In this document: positions 8,636 through 17,658 of the stretch, in pieces
How the letters are laid out: the number at the start of each line of letters is the position of its first letter
How positions within the stretch are numbered: position 1 is the first letter of the stretch
Assembly: GCA_902625455.1 (NCBI GenBank)
Contig: CACOBL010000007.1
Span: 1 to 61,521, forward strand
Source: an uncultured Candidatus Actinomarina sp.
Lineage (GTDB): Bacteria > Actinomycetota > Acidimicrobiia > Actinomarinales > Actinomarinaceae
Length of the DNA: 61,521 nt
Direction: 5' to 3'
Notes under the pieces: model-generated
Database searches by the model: none
What the model saw: only the letters and a program-made list of their open reading frames with translations
What the model was told of the DNA's origin: nothing
Position numbers and translations under genes: made by a program

Positions 8636-10208
8636 ATATCCTCTCTAAACGTTTAGTGTACCTAAAAGAAAGTGCAGAAATTAACAATACAATACCGAAA
8701 ACAATAATTGTCACAGTAGAAGCTAATCCGAACATATTTCCTCTACCTCCAGATATTGCCAACTTATATGTAAAAGAAATTAATATATCAGTCCAACCAA
8801 CAGCTACCTCACTACCAATTACTGGCGGACCTCCACCAGATAATAAAAAAATTAAAGTGAAATTATTAAAATTAAATGCGAACGAACCTATTAGAAGAGG
8901 TGATATAGACACCATTAATAGCGGAAATGTAATTCTCCAAAATGATTGTACTCCTGTTGCACCATCTACCTTTGCAGCTTCAATCAGCTCTTTTGGAATC
9001 GATTGTAAAGCACCTGTTGTAATTAAAAACATATATGGAAAACCAAGCCAAGTATTTACTAATAAAACTGCAGCTCGGGCACTCTCTTTAGTCTTAAGCC
9101 ATTTTATAGGCTCAATTTCTAAAATTTCATAAAGCGGTGCAAACCAATTATTAATCACACCGTAATCAGGATTCAATAGTCCCTTCCAAACTAAAACCGA
9201 TACAAATGCTGGTATTGCATATGGAAGTATGAAAAGTGAGCGATATACTCTTTGAAACTTTAAATTTTCTTTATTTAATATCATAGAGAGTAGCAATCCA
9301 ACAAAAAAAGAAAATATCACTGTTAATATTGCAAACTGAAATGTCCACTTTGTAACAATATTGAGTGGAGCTCTAATTCTTTGATTTGAAAATATTTTTT
9401 CATAATTTTCAGTACCTACATAAATTCTCCACCCTGGATCAATTTCTTTTCCATCACATTCAAAATTGTCATCAACAGCTGGACATATAATATTTGTTGA
9501 ATTATTTATCAAAGCATCCTTATTGCTGTCATATGTATAAAGTTGTGAGGTTGAAGATAGACTTCCAGTTGAGGCTCCAAATACCGAAATTTTAAATATT
9601 TTTGCTCTTGTTTTTGAATCAATGACTAGTGATAATTCCTGGAGGACATCAGCATTTGCAATTTGTTCTTTGCCAGAAAGTACATAAAAACCATCAGGTA
9701 CAATAAGTTCATCATTTTTTTTCAAGGAAGGTTCGTGAGTTGCATAACTAGTTGTCTTAATGTCTTCGTCAGTTACAGCTTTGCCAAAGAACATATTATT
9801 TTCATCTAAGTCTGCAAAGAAATAAAATTCTAAGTTTTGATCTTGAAGAACATATAAATCAAATTGTATATCTTTCTGGTCTTCAGGTGTGAAGGTTCTA
9901 TCTTCTAATACTTTTATAGCTTGTGTTTTATTAAGAATGTGACCCGTAGACCAATTCGTAAAAGAAACATAAGTATTATAAATTGCAGGAAAAACAACAA
10001 AAGAAATCATAAAAATCATACCTGGAAGTATCCATTTCATTGGCTTAAAGCGATCTGTTAAATAAACAGTATTGACCAAAAAAGCATTAAGAATAATTAA
10101 ACTTAATAAAAACCAAGCCTCAAATGTTATTGATAACGGTATTGCATAAAAAACTCCAGCATTGAATACTGCAAGAAGCAAGTATCTTAAAATTGTTGAA
10201 GTTTTCAT
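8622..10208 (-). CDS. malF: Maltose/maltodextrin ABC transporter permease MalF
   Basis: 528 residues, long like enterobacterial MalF. Two or three N-terminal membrane segments are followed by a soluble insertion of about 190 residues (roughly 85-275) before the core permease. That position matches the MalF P2 periplasmic loop, which contacts the binding protein. The EAA motif is 'ELIEAAKVDGATGVQSFWRI'. It follows malE after an intrinsic terminator at 10230-10256, so malF/malG are probably expressed below malE. The loop sequence is not recognisably similar to E. coli P2 by eye; its equivalence is inferred from place and size. Confidence 0.9.
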   Translation of the reverse strand: MKTSTILRYLLLAVFNAGVFYAIPLSITFEAWFLLSLIILNAFLVNTVYLTDRFKPMKWILPGMIFMISFVVFPAIYNTYVSFTNWSTGHILNKTQAIKVLEDRTFTPEDQKDIQFDLYVLQDQNLEFYFFADLDENNMFFGKAVTDEDIKTTSYATHEPSLKKNDELIVPDGFYVLSGKEQIANADVLQELSLVIDSKTRAKIFKISVFGASTGSLSSTSQLYTYDSNKDALINNSTNIICPAVDDNFECDGKEIDPGWRIYVGTENYEKIFSNQRIRAPLNIVTKWTFQFAILTVIFSFFVGLLLSMILNKENLKFQRVYRSLFILPYAIPAFVSVLVWKGLLNPDYGVINNWFAPLYEILEIEPIKWLKTKESARAAVLLVNTWLGFPYMFLITTGALQSIPKELIEAAKVDGATGVQSFWRITFPLLMVSISPLLIGSFAFNFNNFTLIFLLSGGGPPVIGSEVAVGWTDILISFTYKLAISGGRGNMFGLASTVTIIVFGIVLLISALSFRYTKRLERIYGNI

Positions 10209-10229
10209 AATATTAGTTTAGTGAAAAAA

Positions 10230-10256
10230 AATTGGGGCTCATGTTGAGCCCCAATT
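10230..10256 (-). terminator. Intrinsic terminator between malE and malF
   Basis: A perfect 11-bp stem (AATTGGGGCTC / GAGCCCCAATT) with a 5-base loop. On the minus strand it runs straight into eight T residues (10223-10230). It lies 19 bases after the malE stop and 21 bases before the malF start. This is a textbook rho-independent terminator, expected to give partial read-through so that the binding protein is made in excess over the permeases. Confidence 0.9.
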
Positions 10257-10274
10257 ATAAAAGATATTTTCTTT

Positions 10275-11579
10275 TTATCCTCCAGCAATAGCAGTTCTTA
10301 CTTGTTCAGCTGCTAATTTCATAGCATCTGAAGCAGAATTAACTGTTACTCCTGTTTCTTCATTAGTTCCATATGCTTGGTCTCTAATGATAAGCAATGC
10401 ATCACCAAATGGTCCCCACACACTTCCCATTTCTGGAATGTTTGGCATTGGAATACCATTTGCTGCACTAGCTGCAAATTGAGCTGCAATTGGATCAGCA
10501 GCTTCAACAACAGCAAATAATGATTTTGTTGCTGGTAAACGAGGATCAGAATTATACATAGCCTCTTGAACTTCTACAGTTACAAAGAAATCTAATATAA
10601 AGCTTTCTGCAAGCAATCTCTTTTCGCTAAATGCGGAAATCATTGCACCTCTTACCCCAACGAATGGAGTTGCTGGACTATCGCCAAATGCAGGAATTAA
10701 TCCTACACCATAATTTACAGCACTTGCATCATTTCTTGCCCATGGACCAGTCATCCAGAACAGTGATCTTCCTTCTTGGAACGCTGACATAGAGCCACCG
10801 TAATCAGTTGACGCGACAACGCCTTCTTTGACTAATGTATCAAGATACTCTGCAGATGCCAAAGCACCTTCATTATCTAAACCAACATCATTAGGATCAA
10901 ATCCGCCTTGAACTTTAAAAACATATCCACCTGCTGATGCTACGAATGGATGGTTATGGTAAGCGTCTGCTCCTCCACCACCACCTGGTGCACCTACACA
11001 TAATTCTGTGCCAGCAGCATCACAAGCAGCTTTAACATCATCCCATGTAGCAGGAACACTGTCTACTAAGTCAGCATTGTAGTACATTGCTATCGCTTCA
11101 GTAGCATAAGGTACTCCGTAAGACATACCACCATAACTAAAACCTGCAATACCTACGTCAAAAAGATCTGAAGCAATAGAACCAAGATTTACAGGTGCTA
11201 TAACTCCGTTTGCTGCTAATTCTCCAACCCAGTCATGTGCTCCTAAAAATACATCAGGACCCTCTCCAGCCGGACCGGCTGTTTGAACGTCTGTTCTAAT
11301 AGCACCAAAGTCGTATACAACAACTTCGACATCAACACCAGCTGCTGCTTCATAAGCACCAACTAATGGTTCCAAAGCTACGGCGACTTTTTCTTCAGCC
11401 CACACAACAATTACTTCAGGTGGTGGAGCTGTGGTTGCAGGAGCAGCTAATGTTTCTTGAGGTGCTTCGGTTTCGGCAGGTGCTTCCTCTGCTTCTTCAG
11501 CAGTTCCACCTCCACAAGCGACAGCGACCAAAGAAATCATTAATAAAAATACGATAAATCGCAATTTATTAGTTTTCAT
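10275..11579 (-). CDS. malE: Maltose/maltodextrin-binding lipoprotein MalE
   Basis: 434 residues from the ATG at 11579, chosen over an upstream in-frame ATG at 11609 because AAAGGGAG lies just before it and a clean lipoprotein signal follows. 'MKTNKLRFIV...SLVAVACGG' places the lipidated Cys at residue 22. A Glu/Ala/Pro-rich linker (about 25-55) tethers the solute-binding domain. The extracellular family-1 binding protein features include 'GPDVFLGAHDWVGELAANG', 'PATWDDVKAACD' and 'FWMTGPWAR'. It delivers maltodextrins to MalFG and is flanked downstream by a strong terminator. Confidence 0.92.
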   Translation of the reverse strand: MKTNKLRFIVFLLMISLVAVACGGGTAEEAEEAPAETEAPQETLAAPATTAPPPEVIVVWAEEKVAVALEPLVGAYEAAAGVDVEVVVYDFGAIRTDVQTAGPAGEGPDVFLGAHDWVGELAANGVIAPVNLGSIASDLFDVGIAGFSYGGMSYGVPYATEAIAMYYNADLVDSVPATWDDVKAACDAAGTELCVGAPGGGGGADAYHNHPFVASAGGYVFKVQGGFDPNDVGLDNEGALASAEYLDTLVKEGVVASTDYGGSMSAFQEGRSLFWMTGPWARNDASAVNYGVGLIPAFGDSPATPFVGVRGAMISAFSEKRLLAESFILDFFVTVEVQEAMYNSDPRLPATKSLFAVVEAADPIAAQFAASAANGIPMPNIPEMGSVWGPFGDALLIIRDQAYGTNEETGVTVNSASDAMKLAAEQVRTAIAGG

Positions 11580-11590
11580 ATACTCCCTTT

Positions 11591-11600
11591 CGTATATACG
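11591..11600. promoter_or_regulatory. Palindrome CGTATATACG before the malE ribosome site
   Basis: A perfect 10-bp palindrome lies immediately upstream of the malE Shine-Dalgarno, within a longer alternating run (TACGTATATACG). It could be part of an operator or promoter for malE. No regulator gene is nearby and the site is short, so this is only a candidate. Confidence 0.25.
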
Positions 11601-11634
11601 TATATTCACTCAATTAAGAATGACAGAATAAATA

Positions 11635-11670
11635 TAATATTTAATTAGATTAATTTCTAATTAAATATTA
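11635..11670. repeat. 15-bp inverted repeat between the GH13 gene and malE
   Basis: TAATATTTAATTAGA and its exact reverse complement are separated by six bases (TTAATT). It lies 24 bases beyond the end of the GH13 gene and upstream of malE, both on the minus strand. The stem is nearly all A/T and is not followed by a T-tract on either strand, so it may be an operator or an RNA-stabilising hairpin rather than an ordinary terminator. Confidence 0.5.
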
Positions 11671-11694
11671 AAAAGATTTCACAAACGCACAATT

Positions 11695-13626
11695 CTATTG
11701 TTCGTGGATAATTATTCCAACATTCCCAACATTGTCAGTTACTTTAATCATTCCTTCTTTAAGATTAACTGTGCAGTCACCATGTATTAAATTCACACTA
11801 TGCGCATTAGAAATAATATTAAAATTATTATTAGACTTTGATCTGTCGATAATGCACAACATAGACTCATCTTTCAAGATTCTTCTAAATGCAACGAATT
11901 GATCATTTTCATTTAAAAGTTCGAATCTACCGTATTTAAAAATAGCATTTGATTTTTTTATATTCATGAGTTTTTTTGTAAAGTCTAAAATTGTTAAGTT
12001 CCAAGACTCCTCATTGTGCCATGGAAAAGGTTCTCTATTAAAAGGATCATCAGCACCACCGAGTCCTATTTCGTCACCATAGTAAATTCCAGCAATCCCT
12101 GGAAAAGTAGCTTGTAAAAATATAGCGCCAAGAATTCCATCTTCATCATTTCCACATCTATTTAAGAACCTTTTCACATCATGAGAACTTAAAAGATTTT
12201 GACAAGATGAGAGTGCTTCAAAGGAGTACATAGAATAAAGATATGCCAATGAATCAGCGAACTCTTTATTATTAATTCTTTTAATAGCAAAATAATCTGT
12301 CATAGCTTCTCTAAATGAGTAGTTCATTGTTCCATCAAACCTATCCCCTTGGAGCCATTGAGAAGTATCGCCAAAAATTTCCGAGATTAATAATGTATCT
12401 TTTTTCGCTTCGTGAGCAATATCTCTAAATTCTTTCCAAAAAGAAAAGTCTAATTCCTTTGCTACATCCATTCTCCAACCATCAATATCAAAATTTTCAA
12501 TCCAATGTTTTGTAACATCAAGAGCCCACTGCCTTGCTTCTGTACTTGCAAAATTAACTTTTGGCATATCAGGAACGCCCCACCACGCTTTATAAGATGG
12601 CTCGACAATTGGACCATCGTCATCTTTAACTTCTACGGGAACTTTAGTCTCATCAAAGGTCTTCTCAAGATATCTTCTGTACTCTTCCTCGTTGCCATCC
12701 CATCCAACTTTATATGTATTTGCATAAAGATGCGGCCGATGTATTAATCGAACAGGATAATCAAAAATGGTAAACCAATCTTTATACTTTGATTTTTCTC
12801 CATTTTTAACAATATCTTGAAATGCAAAATGCCTTGGGTGTACATGATTTAAAGAACAGTCAAGAATTACCTTAATATCTCTATCGTGACAATTTGAAAT
12901 TAGATCTTTCAGGCCATCATCACCACCTAAAGTAGGATCCACTTTAAAGTGATCCCAAGAATCATATTTATGGGTACTACCTGATAAAAATATAGGGTTT
13001 AAATAAAGAATATTAACACCAAGGCTCTCTATGTGATCCAACCTATCTATCACACCATAAAGATCTCCTCCTTGAAAATCTAATCTTGTTGGAATGCTGC
13101 CCCATTCAACAGTATTTTGAGGATTAATGTCTTGCCTTCCATTAGAAAATCTTTCAGGAAATACTTGATACATAACTGAACCGTATACCCAATCAGGTAT
13201 AGTGTGTCGTTGATAACTAGAGGAATCATAATTCCATTTTTCAGAAGGTGATATAAAGTTTGCTATTCCACTAGTACCAAAATATAAATTTAAATTATCT
13301 TTTGTAGTTGCTGCAAAACTAAATTTTGCAATACTCGATCTAAATTCAACTTGAGTGCCCCAAAAAGCAAACCTGTCAGTTTCACCATATTTTCTTAATT
13401 CAAGTGATCTAAAATCTTCATCTTCAAGCAATATCCACAATTTAGAAATATTTTTTTCTGTATGTAATCTAAACCTTCCTGTTCCATCTTGAGATATAGA
13501 AAAGTGTTTTTTGTCATTAAAATTAAATCTCAAATCATAGTGACCTAAATGAACATCCCCTTCAAAAAAATCTATTTTTTGACGTTCACCTTTGTCAATA
13601 AATTCTGGACTGTGTTCTTCAACCAT
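11695..13626 (-). CDS. GH13 alpha-glucosidase / neopullulanase-like maltodextrin hydrolase
   Basis: 643 residues with no signal peptide, so probably cytoplasmic. An N-terminal beta-sandwich (about 1-140) precedes the (beta/alpha)8 barrel. GH13 regions are visible: 'VILDCSLNHVHPRH' (region I), 'GWRMDVAKEL' (nucleophile Asp), 'LISEIFGD' (acid/base Glu) and 'LLSSHDVKRF' (transition-state Asp). The N-domain-plus-barrel layout matches the neopullulanase/maltogenic amylase/MalZ group that degrades imported maltodextrins or cyclodextrins. It is upstream of malEFG on the same strand and divergent from malQ with only 49 bases between starts, consistent with joint control. Confidence 0.88.
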   Translation of the reverse strand: MVEEHSPEFIDKGERQKIDFFEGDVHLGHYDLRFNFNDKKHFSISQDGTGRFRLHTEKNISKLWILLEDEDFRSLELRKYGETDRFAFWGTQVEFRSSIAKFSFAATTKDNLNLYFGTSGIANFISPSEKWNYDSSSYQRHTIPDWVYGSVMYQVFPERFSNGRQDINPQNTVEWGSIPTRLDFQGGDLYGVIDRLDHIESLGVNILYLNPIFLSGSTHKYDSWDHFKVDPTLGGDDGLKDLISNCHDRDIKVILDCSLNHVHPRHFAFQDIVKNGEKSKYKDWFTIFDYPVRLIHRPHLYANTYKVGWDGNEEEYRRYLEKTFDETKVPVEVKDDDGPIVEPSYKAWWGVPDMPKVNFASTEARQWALDVTKHWIENFDIDGWRMDVAKELDFSFWKEFRDIAHEAKKDTLLISEIFGDTSQWLQGDRFDGTMNYSFREAMTDYFAIKRINNKEFADSLAYLYSMYSFEALSSCQNLLSSHDVKRFLNRCGNDEDGILGAIFLQATFPGIAGIYYGDEIGLGGADDPFNREPFPWHNEESWNLTILDFTKKLMNIKKSNAIFKYGRFELLNENDQFVAFRRILKDESMLCIIDRSKSNNNFNIISNAHSVNLIHGDCTVNLKEGMIKVTDNVGNVGIIIHEQ

Positions 13627-13675
13627 AAATAATTAATAACCTAAAAATTTATTATATACTCTATTTTGAAGAGTA

Positions 13676-15160
13676 ATGGATATAAAAAAAAGTAGTGGTT
13701 TAATTCTTCATCCATCTTCTCTCCCAGGAGAGTATGGAATTGGAGATATAGGATCGAGTAGTTATGAGTTTGTTGATTTATTAAAATCGTCAGATACAAA
13801 AATTTGGCAAGTTTTACCTTTAGGAATAACTGATACGGTTGAGTACTCTCCATATTCAAGTAAGTCATCCATATTAGGTAATCCTTATTTATTATCTCTA
13901 AATGATATCGAGAACGATATGTTTGATAAAGAAATTCTTAAAAAATTAAAAAATCTATCTAAATTAGAAGTTGAATTTGAAAAAGTTTACTCTATTAAAC
14001 AAAAATTATTTCAATCAGTGTCCAAAAAGATTAATTTAGATGATTCAACTTATTCTGAATTTTTAAATGACAATGAACTTATTAAAAAACATCTTATTTT
14101 TTTAACATTAAGTGAGGCCACTGATACTAATTGGATTGAATGGGATAAAGAATATATAAATTATTCTGAAGATACTTTTCAAAAAGTTATTGAAAAATAC
14201 AAAGATATTTTTGCGAAAAATGTGTTTTTACAATATGAGTTTGATAGACAATGGAAGAACTTAAAAAAATATGCAAATACAAATAATGTATCCGTACTAG
14301 GAGATATTCCAATATATGTAAATCATAATTCTGCAGATGTTTGGTTGAATAAGTCTTTATTCGATCTAAACAATAAAAATGAAATGAGCTTTGTATCTGG
14401 TGCAGTACCTGATGATTTTACAAAAGAGGGTCAAGTCTGGAATACAGCATTATACGATTGGGAAAAGCACAATGAAACTGACTATTTATATTGGAAAGAT
14501 AAATTAAATGCAAATTTAGACAAATTTGACTATTTGAGAATAGATCATTTTGTTGGTTTTTTTCAATTTTGGGCAATACCTTATGGAAAACCGGCATTAG
14601 AGGGCCATTGGAGAAATGGACCTTGGGAATCTTTTTTTGAAAAAATTTCAAATAATGTTGATTTTCGTAAATTGTTAGCCGAGGATCTAGGAGTTGAGTT
14701 AGATTCTACAGCTGAAACATTAAAAAAATATAATATACCTGGTATGAAAGTCCTACAACAAAGAGTGCCTAGTAACAGTGAGCATAATGAAATACATCCA
14801 AAATATTGGAATGAGAATGTTGTTGCTTATACTGGTACTCACGATAGTCCAACAATAAAACAGTGGTTTAGTGAAACTAGCGAAGAACAAATTCAGTACT
14901 TTGAACAATACAAAACAAATCTAAATAATAAATTTGAATCAGATGTTTGGAATTTTATTTCAATGACTTGGGAGTCTCCTTGCAAAATATCAATTACTAA
15001 TGTTCAAGATCTACTCGAGTTAGGAGCTGAAGGACGTTTTAATGTTCCTGGAACACAAGAAGGTAATTGGAAGTGGAGAATTGAAAATTTAGATAATTTA
15101 ATCAAACCATTAGAAATTTTAAAAAATTTAAACTACTCAAACGGAAGAATTAGTATCTAG
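13676..15160 (+). CDS. malQ: 4-alpha-glucanotransferase (amylomaltase, GH77)
   Basis: 494 residues, the short bacterial MalQ form. It transfers glucan units between maltodextrins to free glucose. Motifs include 'GILHPSSLPGEYGIGDIG'-like N-terminus, 'LGDIPIYVNHNSADVWLN', nucleophile Asp in 'YLRIDHFVGFFQFW', acid/base Glu in 'LAEDLG' and Asp in 'YTGTHDSPTIKQW'. A GAAGAG ribosome site lies close to the ATG. It is divergent from the GH13 gene and completes the maltodextrin module; the end overlaps the cytochrome c gene end by 11 bases. Confidence 0.94.
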   Translation: MDIKKSSGLILHPSSLPGEYGIGDIGSSSYEFVDLLKSSDTKIWQVLPLGITDTVEYSPYSSKSSILGNPYLLSLNDIENDMFDKEILKKLKNLSKLEVEFEKVYSIKQKLFQSVSKKINLDDSTYSEFLNDNELIKKHLIFLTLSEATDTNWIEWDKEYINYSEDTFQKVIEKYKDIFAKNVFLQYEFDRQWKNLKKYANTNNVSVLGDIPIYVNHNSADVWLNKSLFDLNNKNEMSFVSGAVPDDFTKEGQVWNTALYDWEKHNETDYLYWKDKLNANLDKFDYLRIDHFVGFFQFWAIPYGKPALEGHWRNGPWESFFEKISNNVDFRKLLAEDLGVELDSTAETLKKYNIPGMKVLQQRVPSNSEHNEIHPKYWNENVVAYTGTHDSPTIKQWFSETSEEQIQYFEQYKTNLNNKFESDVWNFISMTWESPCKISITNVQDLLELGAEGRFNVPGTQEGNWKWRIENLDNLIKPLEILKNLNYSNGRISI

Positions 15161-15464
15161 ATTTTATATACTCAATAACTAATTGAACTTCATTTTCGTT
15201 AAGTCTTATTGCAGGCATAGATCCCTTACCCATTGTGATGGTTTGAATCCAATATGAATCAGGCATTTTTGCAGCTGAACTCTCTTTATGAAGTCCGGGT
15301 CCCACTCTTCCTTCTAAATTTGGGCCATGACATGCAGAACACCTTGCCGTATATATTTCTTCTCCAGTAAGGGGTTCAACAGATTCAGACACAGTTTCAC
15401 TTCCACAAGCAACAAATGCTAATGAAAATAGTAATAGAATAAAAAATACTTTATTCTTCTTCAA
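15150..15464 (-). CDS. Lipoprotein cytochrome c
   Basis: 104 residues from a TTG start. A lipoprotein signal with lipobox 'AFVAC' (Cys20) is followed by a short linker and a class I cytochrome c domain. Haem attaches at 'CSACH' (residues 42-46) and the likely Met ligand is in 'KGSMPAIR'. It would be anchored outside the membrane and carry electrons; the partner oxidase or donor is not in the window. The start overlaps tatA by 14 bases, so translation is coupled. It is the last gene of the trkA-CPA2-popT-tatA run. Confidence 0.88.
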   Translation of the reverse strand: MKKNKVFFILLLFSLAFVACGSETVSESVEPLTGEEIYTARCSACHGPNLEGRVGPGLHKESSAAKMPDSYWIQTITMGKGSMPAIRLNENEVQLVIEYIKSRY

Positions 15465-15588
15465 GTGCAGATTTGAATTCTTTTGTAGATTTACCCAATG
15501 ATTTTGCTAGTCCGGGGAGTCTTTTTGCTCCAAACAGCAATAACAATATCGACAAAATAATTAATAGCTCTGGTAATCCTAATCTCAT
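15451..15588 (-). CDS. tatA: Twin-arginine translocase TatA subunit (very short)
   Basis: A 45-residue protein: 'MRLGLPELLI...' one membrane helix, the hinge 'FGAKRLPGLAKSLGKS' with the conserved FG..LP pattern, a short amphipathic helix and an acidic end. These are the hallmarks of TatA/TatE, but the usual long hydrophilic tail is nearly absent (family 50-90 residues). It starts at ATG 15588, 17 bases after popT, and runs 14 bases into the cytochrome c gene. No tatC is in the window. TatB is excluded by the short helix region. Confidence 0.85.
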   Translation of the reverse strand: MRLGLPELLIILSILLLLFGAKRLPGLAKSLGKSTKEFKSALEEE

Positions 15589-15605
15589 AATCTTATTTTA
15601 CTAGC

Positions 15606-16508
15606 TTAATTAGATTTACTAATTCCTATATATTTCTTTTCTAAAATCCACATTACAAAGATTCCAATTAAAGAAAAGATAACAAAGTATATTATCTCTG
15701 GTAATAATTGGGATGTCGGTAATACAGGATTTGTATATAGAGGATTGTTGTTAACATCATATTCGACAACTTCATAAAATGGCCATATTTTAACTAGTGA
15801 ACCTAGTAAAAAACCAACAAGCGTACTTATTACAATGTCGTTAAAATTTTTAAATAAATATGACAACAATCTACTGAATGTTAATAAACCAAAAATACAT
15901 CCTAAAATAAAAATACTTAATACATTGAAATCAAAATTATTCAGTGCGTTTAATATAAATTCATATTTTGATAAAAAAACAAGAATAAAAGAACCACTTA
16001 TTCCTGGAAGAATCATTGCCGAAATAGCTACTGCGCCTGATAGAAATATAAAAATAATTGAATTTGGAGTTGATGAAGGTGCAACTAGTGAAATATACCC
16101 TGAAAAAGTAAGTCCAAGAAATAACCACAAATAATTTTGAAAATTTAGATTATGTATACTTTTTGAAATTAGGAATGCTGATGAAATTATTAAACCAAAA
16201 AAGAATCCCCAAATTTGAAAACTGTAATTATCTAAAAGAAAAGTAATTATTCTTGAAAGTAATAGTACCGATGCAATCATTCCAATTAATAAAGTGAGCA
16301 AAAAATTACCATTTATGTGATTCCAAAATTTCTTAAACTGAAATTTTATCAAAAACCTTATTGATATTACATTTATAGATTTTATTGAATTAATTAGTTC
16401 TTTATAGATACCTGTTATGAAAGCTATAGTACCGCCCGAAACTCCAGGTACTATTTCAGCTATACCCATAAGCATTCCCTTAAATAATAGAGAGAATCTT
16501 GAATTCAT
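15606..16508 (-). CDS. popT: DUF368 / PopT polyprenyl-phosphate transporter
   Basis: 300 residues with about eight to nine membrane helices. The N-terminal signature 'GIAEIVPGVSGGTIAFITGIYKELI' (in part) and the repeated 'MILPGISGSFILVFLSKYE' define the DUF368 family. Members have been shown to help recycle undecaprenyl phosphate across the membrane (PopT), supporting cell-wall synthesis, especially at alkaline pH. Here the start and the stop of the CPA2 antiporter share one base, so the two are co-translated. The link between a pH/cation antiporter and PopT is a useful contextual hint. Confidence 0.82.
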   Translation of the reverse strand: MNSRFSLLFKGMLMGIAEIVPGVSGGTIAFITGIYKELINSIKSINVISIRFLIKFQFKKFWNHINGNFLLTLLIGMIASVLLLSRIITFLLDNYSFQIWGFFFGLIISSAFLISKSIHNLNFQNYLWLFLGLTFSGYISLVAPSSTPNSIIFIFLSGAVAISAMILPGISGSFILVFLSKYEFILNALNNFDFNVLSIFILGCIFGLLTFSRLLSYLFKNFNDIVISTLVGFLLGSLVKIWPFYEVVEYDVNNNPLYTNPVLPTSQLLPEIIYFVIFSLIGIFVMWILEKKYIGISKSN

Positions 16509-17656
16509 TAACTAGCTTTACTTCTAAATATTCTAAATAATATTGGAGAAAATGTAGCAGTGATTACCGCTAATAAAATTATCTGCTGTTCAAGTTCAAC
16601 AGATATTAAATCTAAATGAACTCCAATTTCTGCCATTGCAATAATTAAGCTAAATCTGGCTGATAATAAAAATCCCCCAGCAATAATATCCCTAAATTTA
16701 ATTTTTGAAAAAATTAATAATATTGATGGTAAAAATTTAACACCTACTGCTATTAAAAAAAGATATCCGACATCGACAAAAAATTGTGTATTTGAAAATA
16801 CACTTATATCGTAATTAAGACCTATATTGATAAAAAATATTGGTATTAAAAAACCATAAGAAAAACCTTTTAAACTACTTTCTAAAGTCCCTCGATTAGA
16901 GAAAATAAATGCAAATATAGTACCAGCAAGAAAAGCACCAAGAATTGGTTCAATATCAAAAATAACTGAAACACCAACCAAAGTAAGCATGAGAGCCAAA
17001 GAACTTCTAATTCCAAGTTCGTCTGGATCATTTCCATCAAACATTCTAGAAAATAGTTGCGGATTCCACCAAGCAACTCTTTTAATAATTCTAAGAATTA
17101 AAATAACAACTACAAAATATAAAATTACATTCAAATTAGAAATAGAAAGGCCACCGGCTCTAATAAAAGATGCATAAACTGTTGCACCTAAAAGTGTGAG
17201 TATATCGGCTAATAATGCAACCATGAACAGAGTTTGTCCGTAAGTTGTTTTTATTGTGTCATCACTTCGTAAGATGGTTATAACTATATCTACACTTGTT
17301 GTACATAAAACAAGTGCAAGAAATATTGGATAACCAAGATTTGAAATAAGATAAAAAGAGGTTGCAACTGTCAATAGGTAAATTGACATTGGTAGTGCAA
17401 GAGTTTTGAGTCCTTTTTCACGAAATGTATCAAGCTCTATCTCAAAACCAGATAAAAACATTAATAACAAAAATCCTAAAATTGCTAAACCAGATATAAA
17501 TTCAGAAGTTTCAACAATTCCTAAAATTGGCCCTACAGTAATTCCATAAGCAATTTCAAGAACTATACCAGGAATCTTAATTCTCTGAGCAACTAGGGGC
17601 AAAATAAATGCTCCTAAAGATATAATTACTAGCGATTCAGCTTGAAATTCTTCCAT
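16508..17656 (-). CDS. CPA2-family cation:proton antiporter (Kef-type membrane part)
   Basis: 382 residues of about 12 membrane helices. It opens with 'LVIISLGAFILPLVAQRIKIPGIVLEIAYGITVGPILG' features (in part) and has 'CTTSVDIVITILR', where the Asp matches the ion-binding position of CPA2 exchangers. It lacks the C-terminal TrkA domain of KefB/KefC; that role is probably filled by the separate TrkA/Usp protein encoded 2 bases upstream. The transported ion (K+ or Na+) cannot be told from the sequence. It overlaps popT by 1 base. Confidence 0.85.
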   Translation of the reverse strand: MEEFQAESLVIISLGAFILPLVAQRIKIPGIVLEIAYGITVGPILGIVETSEFISGLAILGFLLLMFLSGFEIELDTFREKGLKTLALPMSIYLLTVATSFYLISNLGYPIFLALVLCTTSVDIVITILRSDDTIKTTYGQTLFMVALLADILTLLGATVYASFIRAGGLSISNLNVILYFVVVILILRIIKRVAWWNPQLFSRMFDGNDPDELGIRSSLALMLTLVGVSVIFDIEPILGAFLAGTIFAFIFSNRGTLESSLKGFSYGFLIPIFFINIGLNYDISVFSNTQFFVDVGYLFLIAVGVKFLPSILLIFSKIKFRDIIAGGFLLSARFSLIIAMAEIGVHLDLISVELEQQIILLAVITATFSPILFRIFRSKAS

Positions 17657-17658
17657 AT

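Noticed and set aside
8656..9132. 158-codon plus-strand frame inside malF
   Set aside because: Antisense to a well-conserved permease domain with the EAA motif; no ribosome site or family match.
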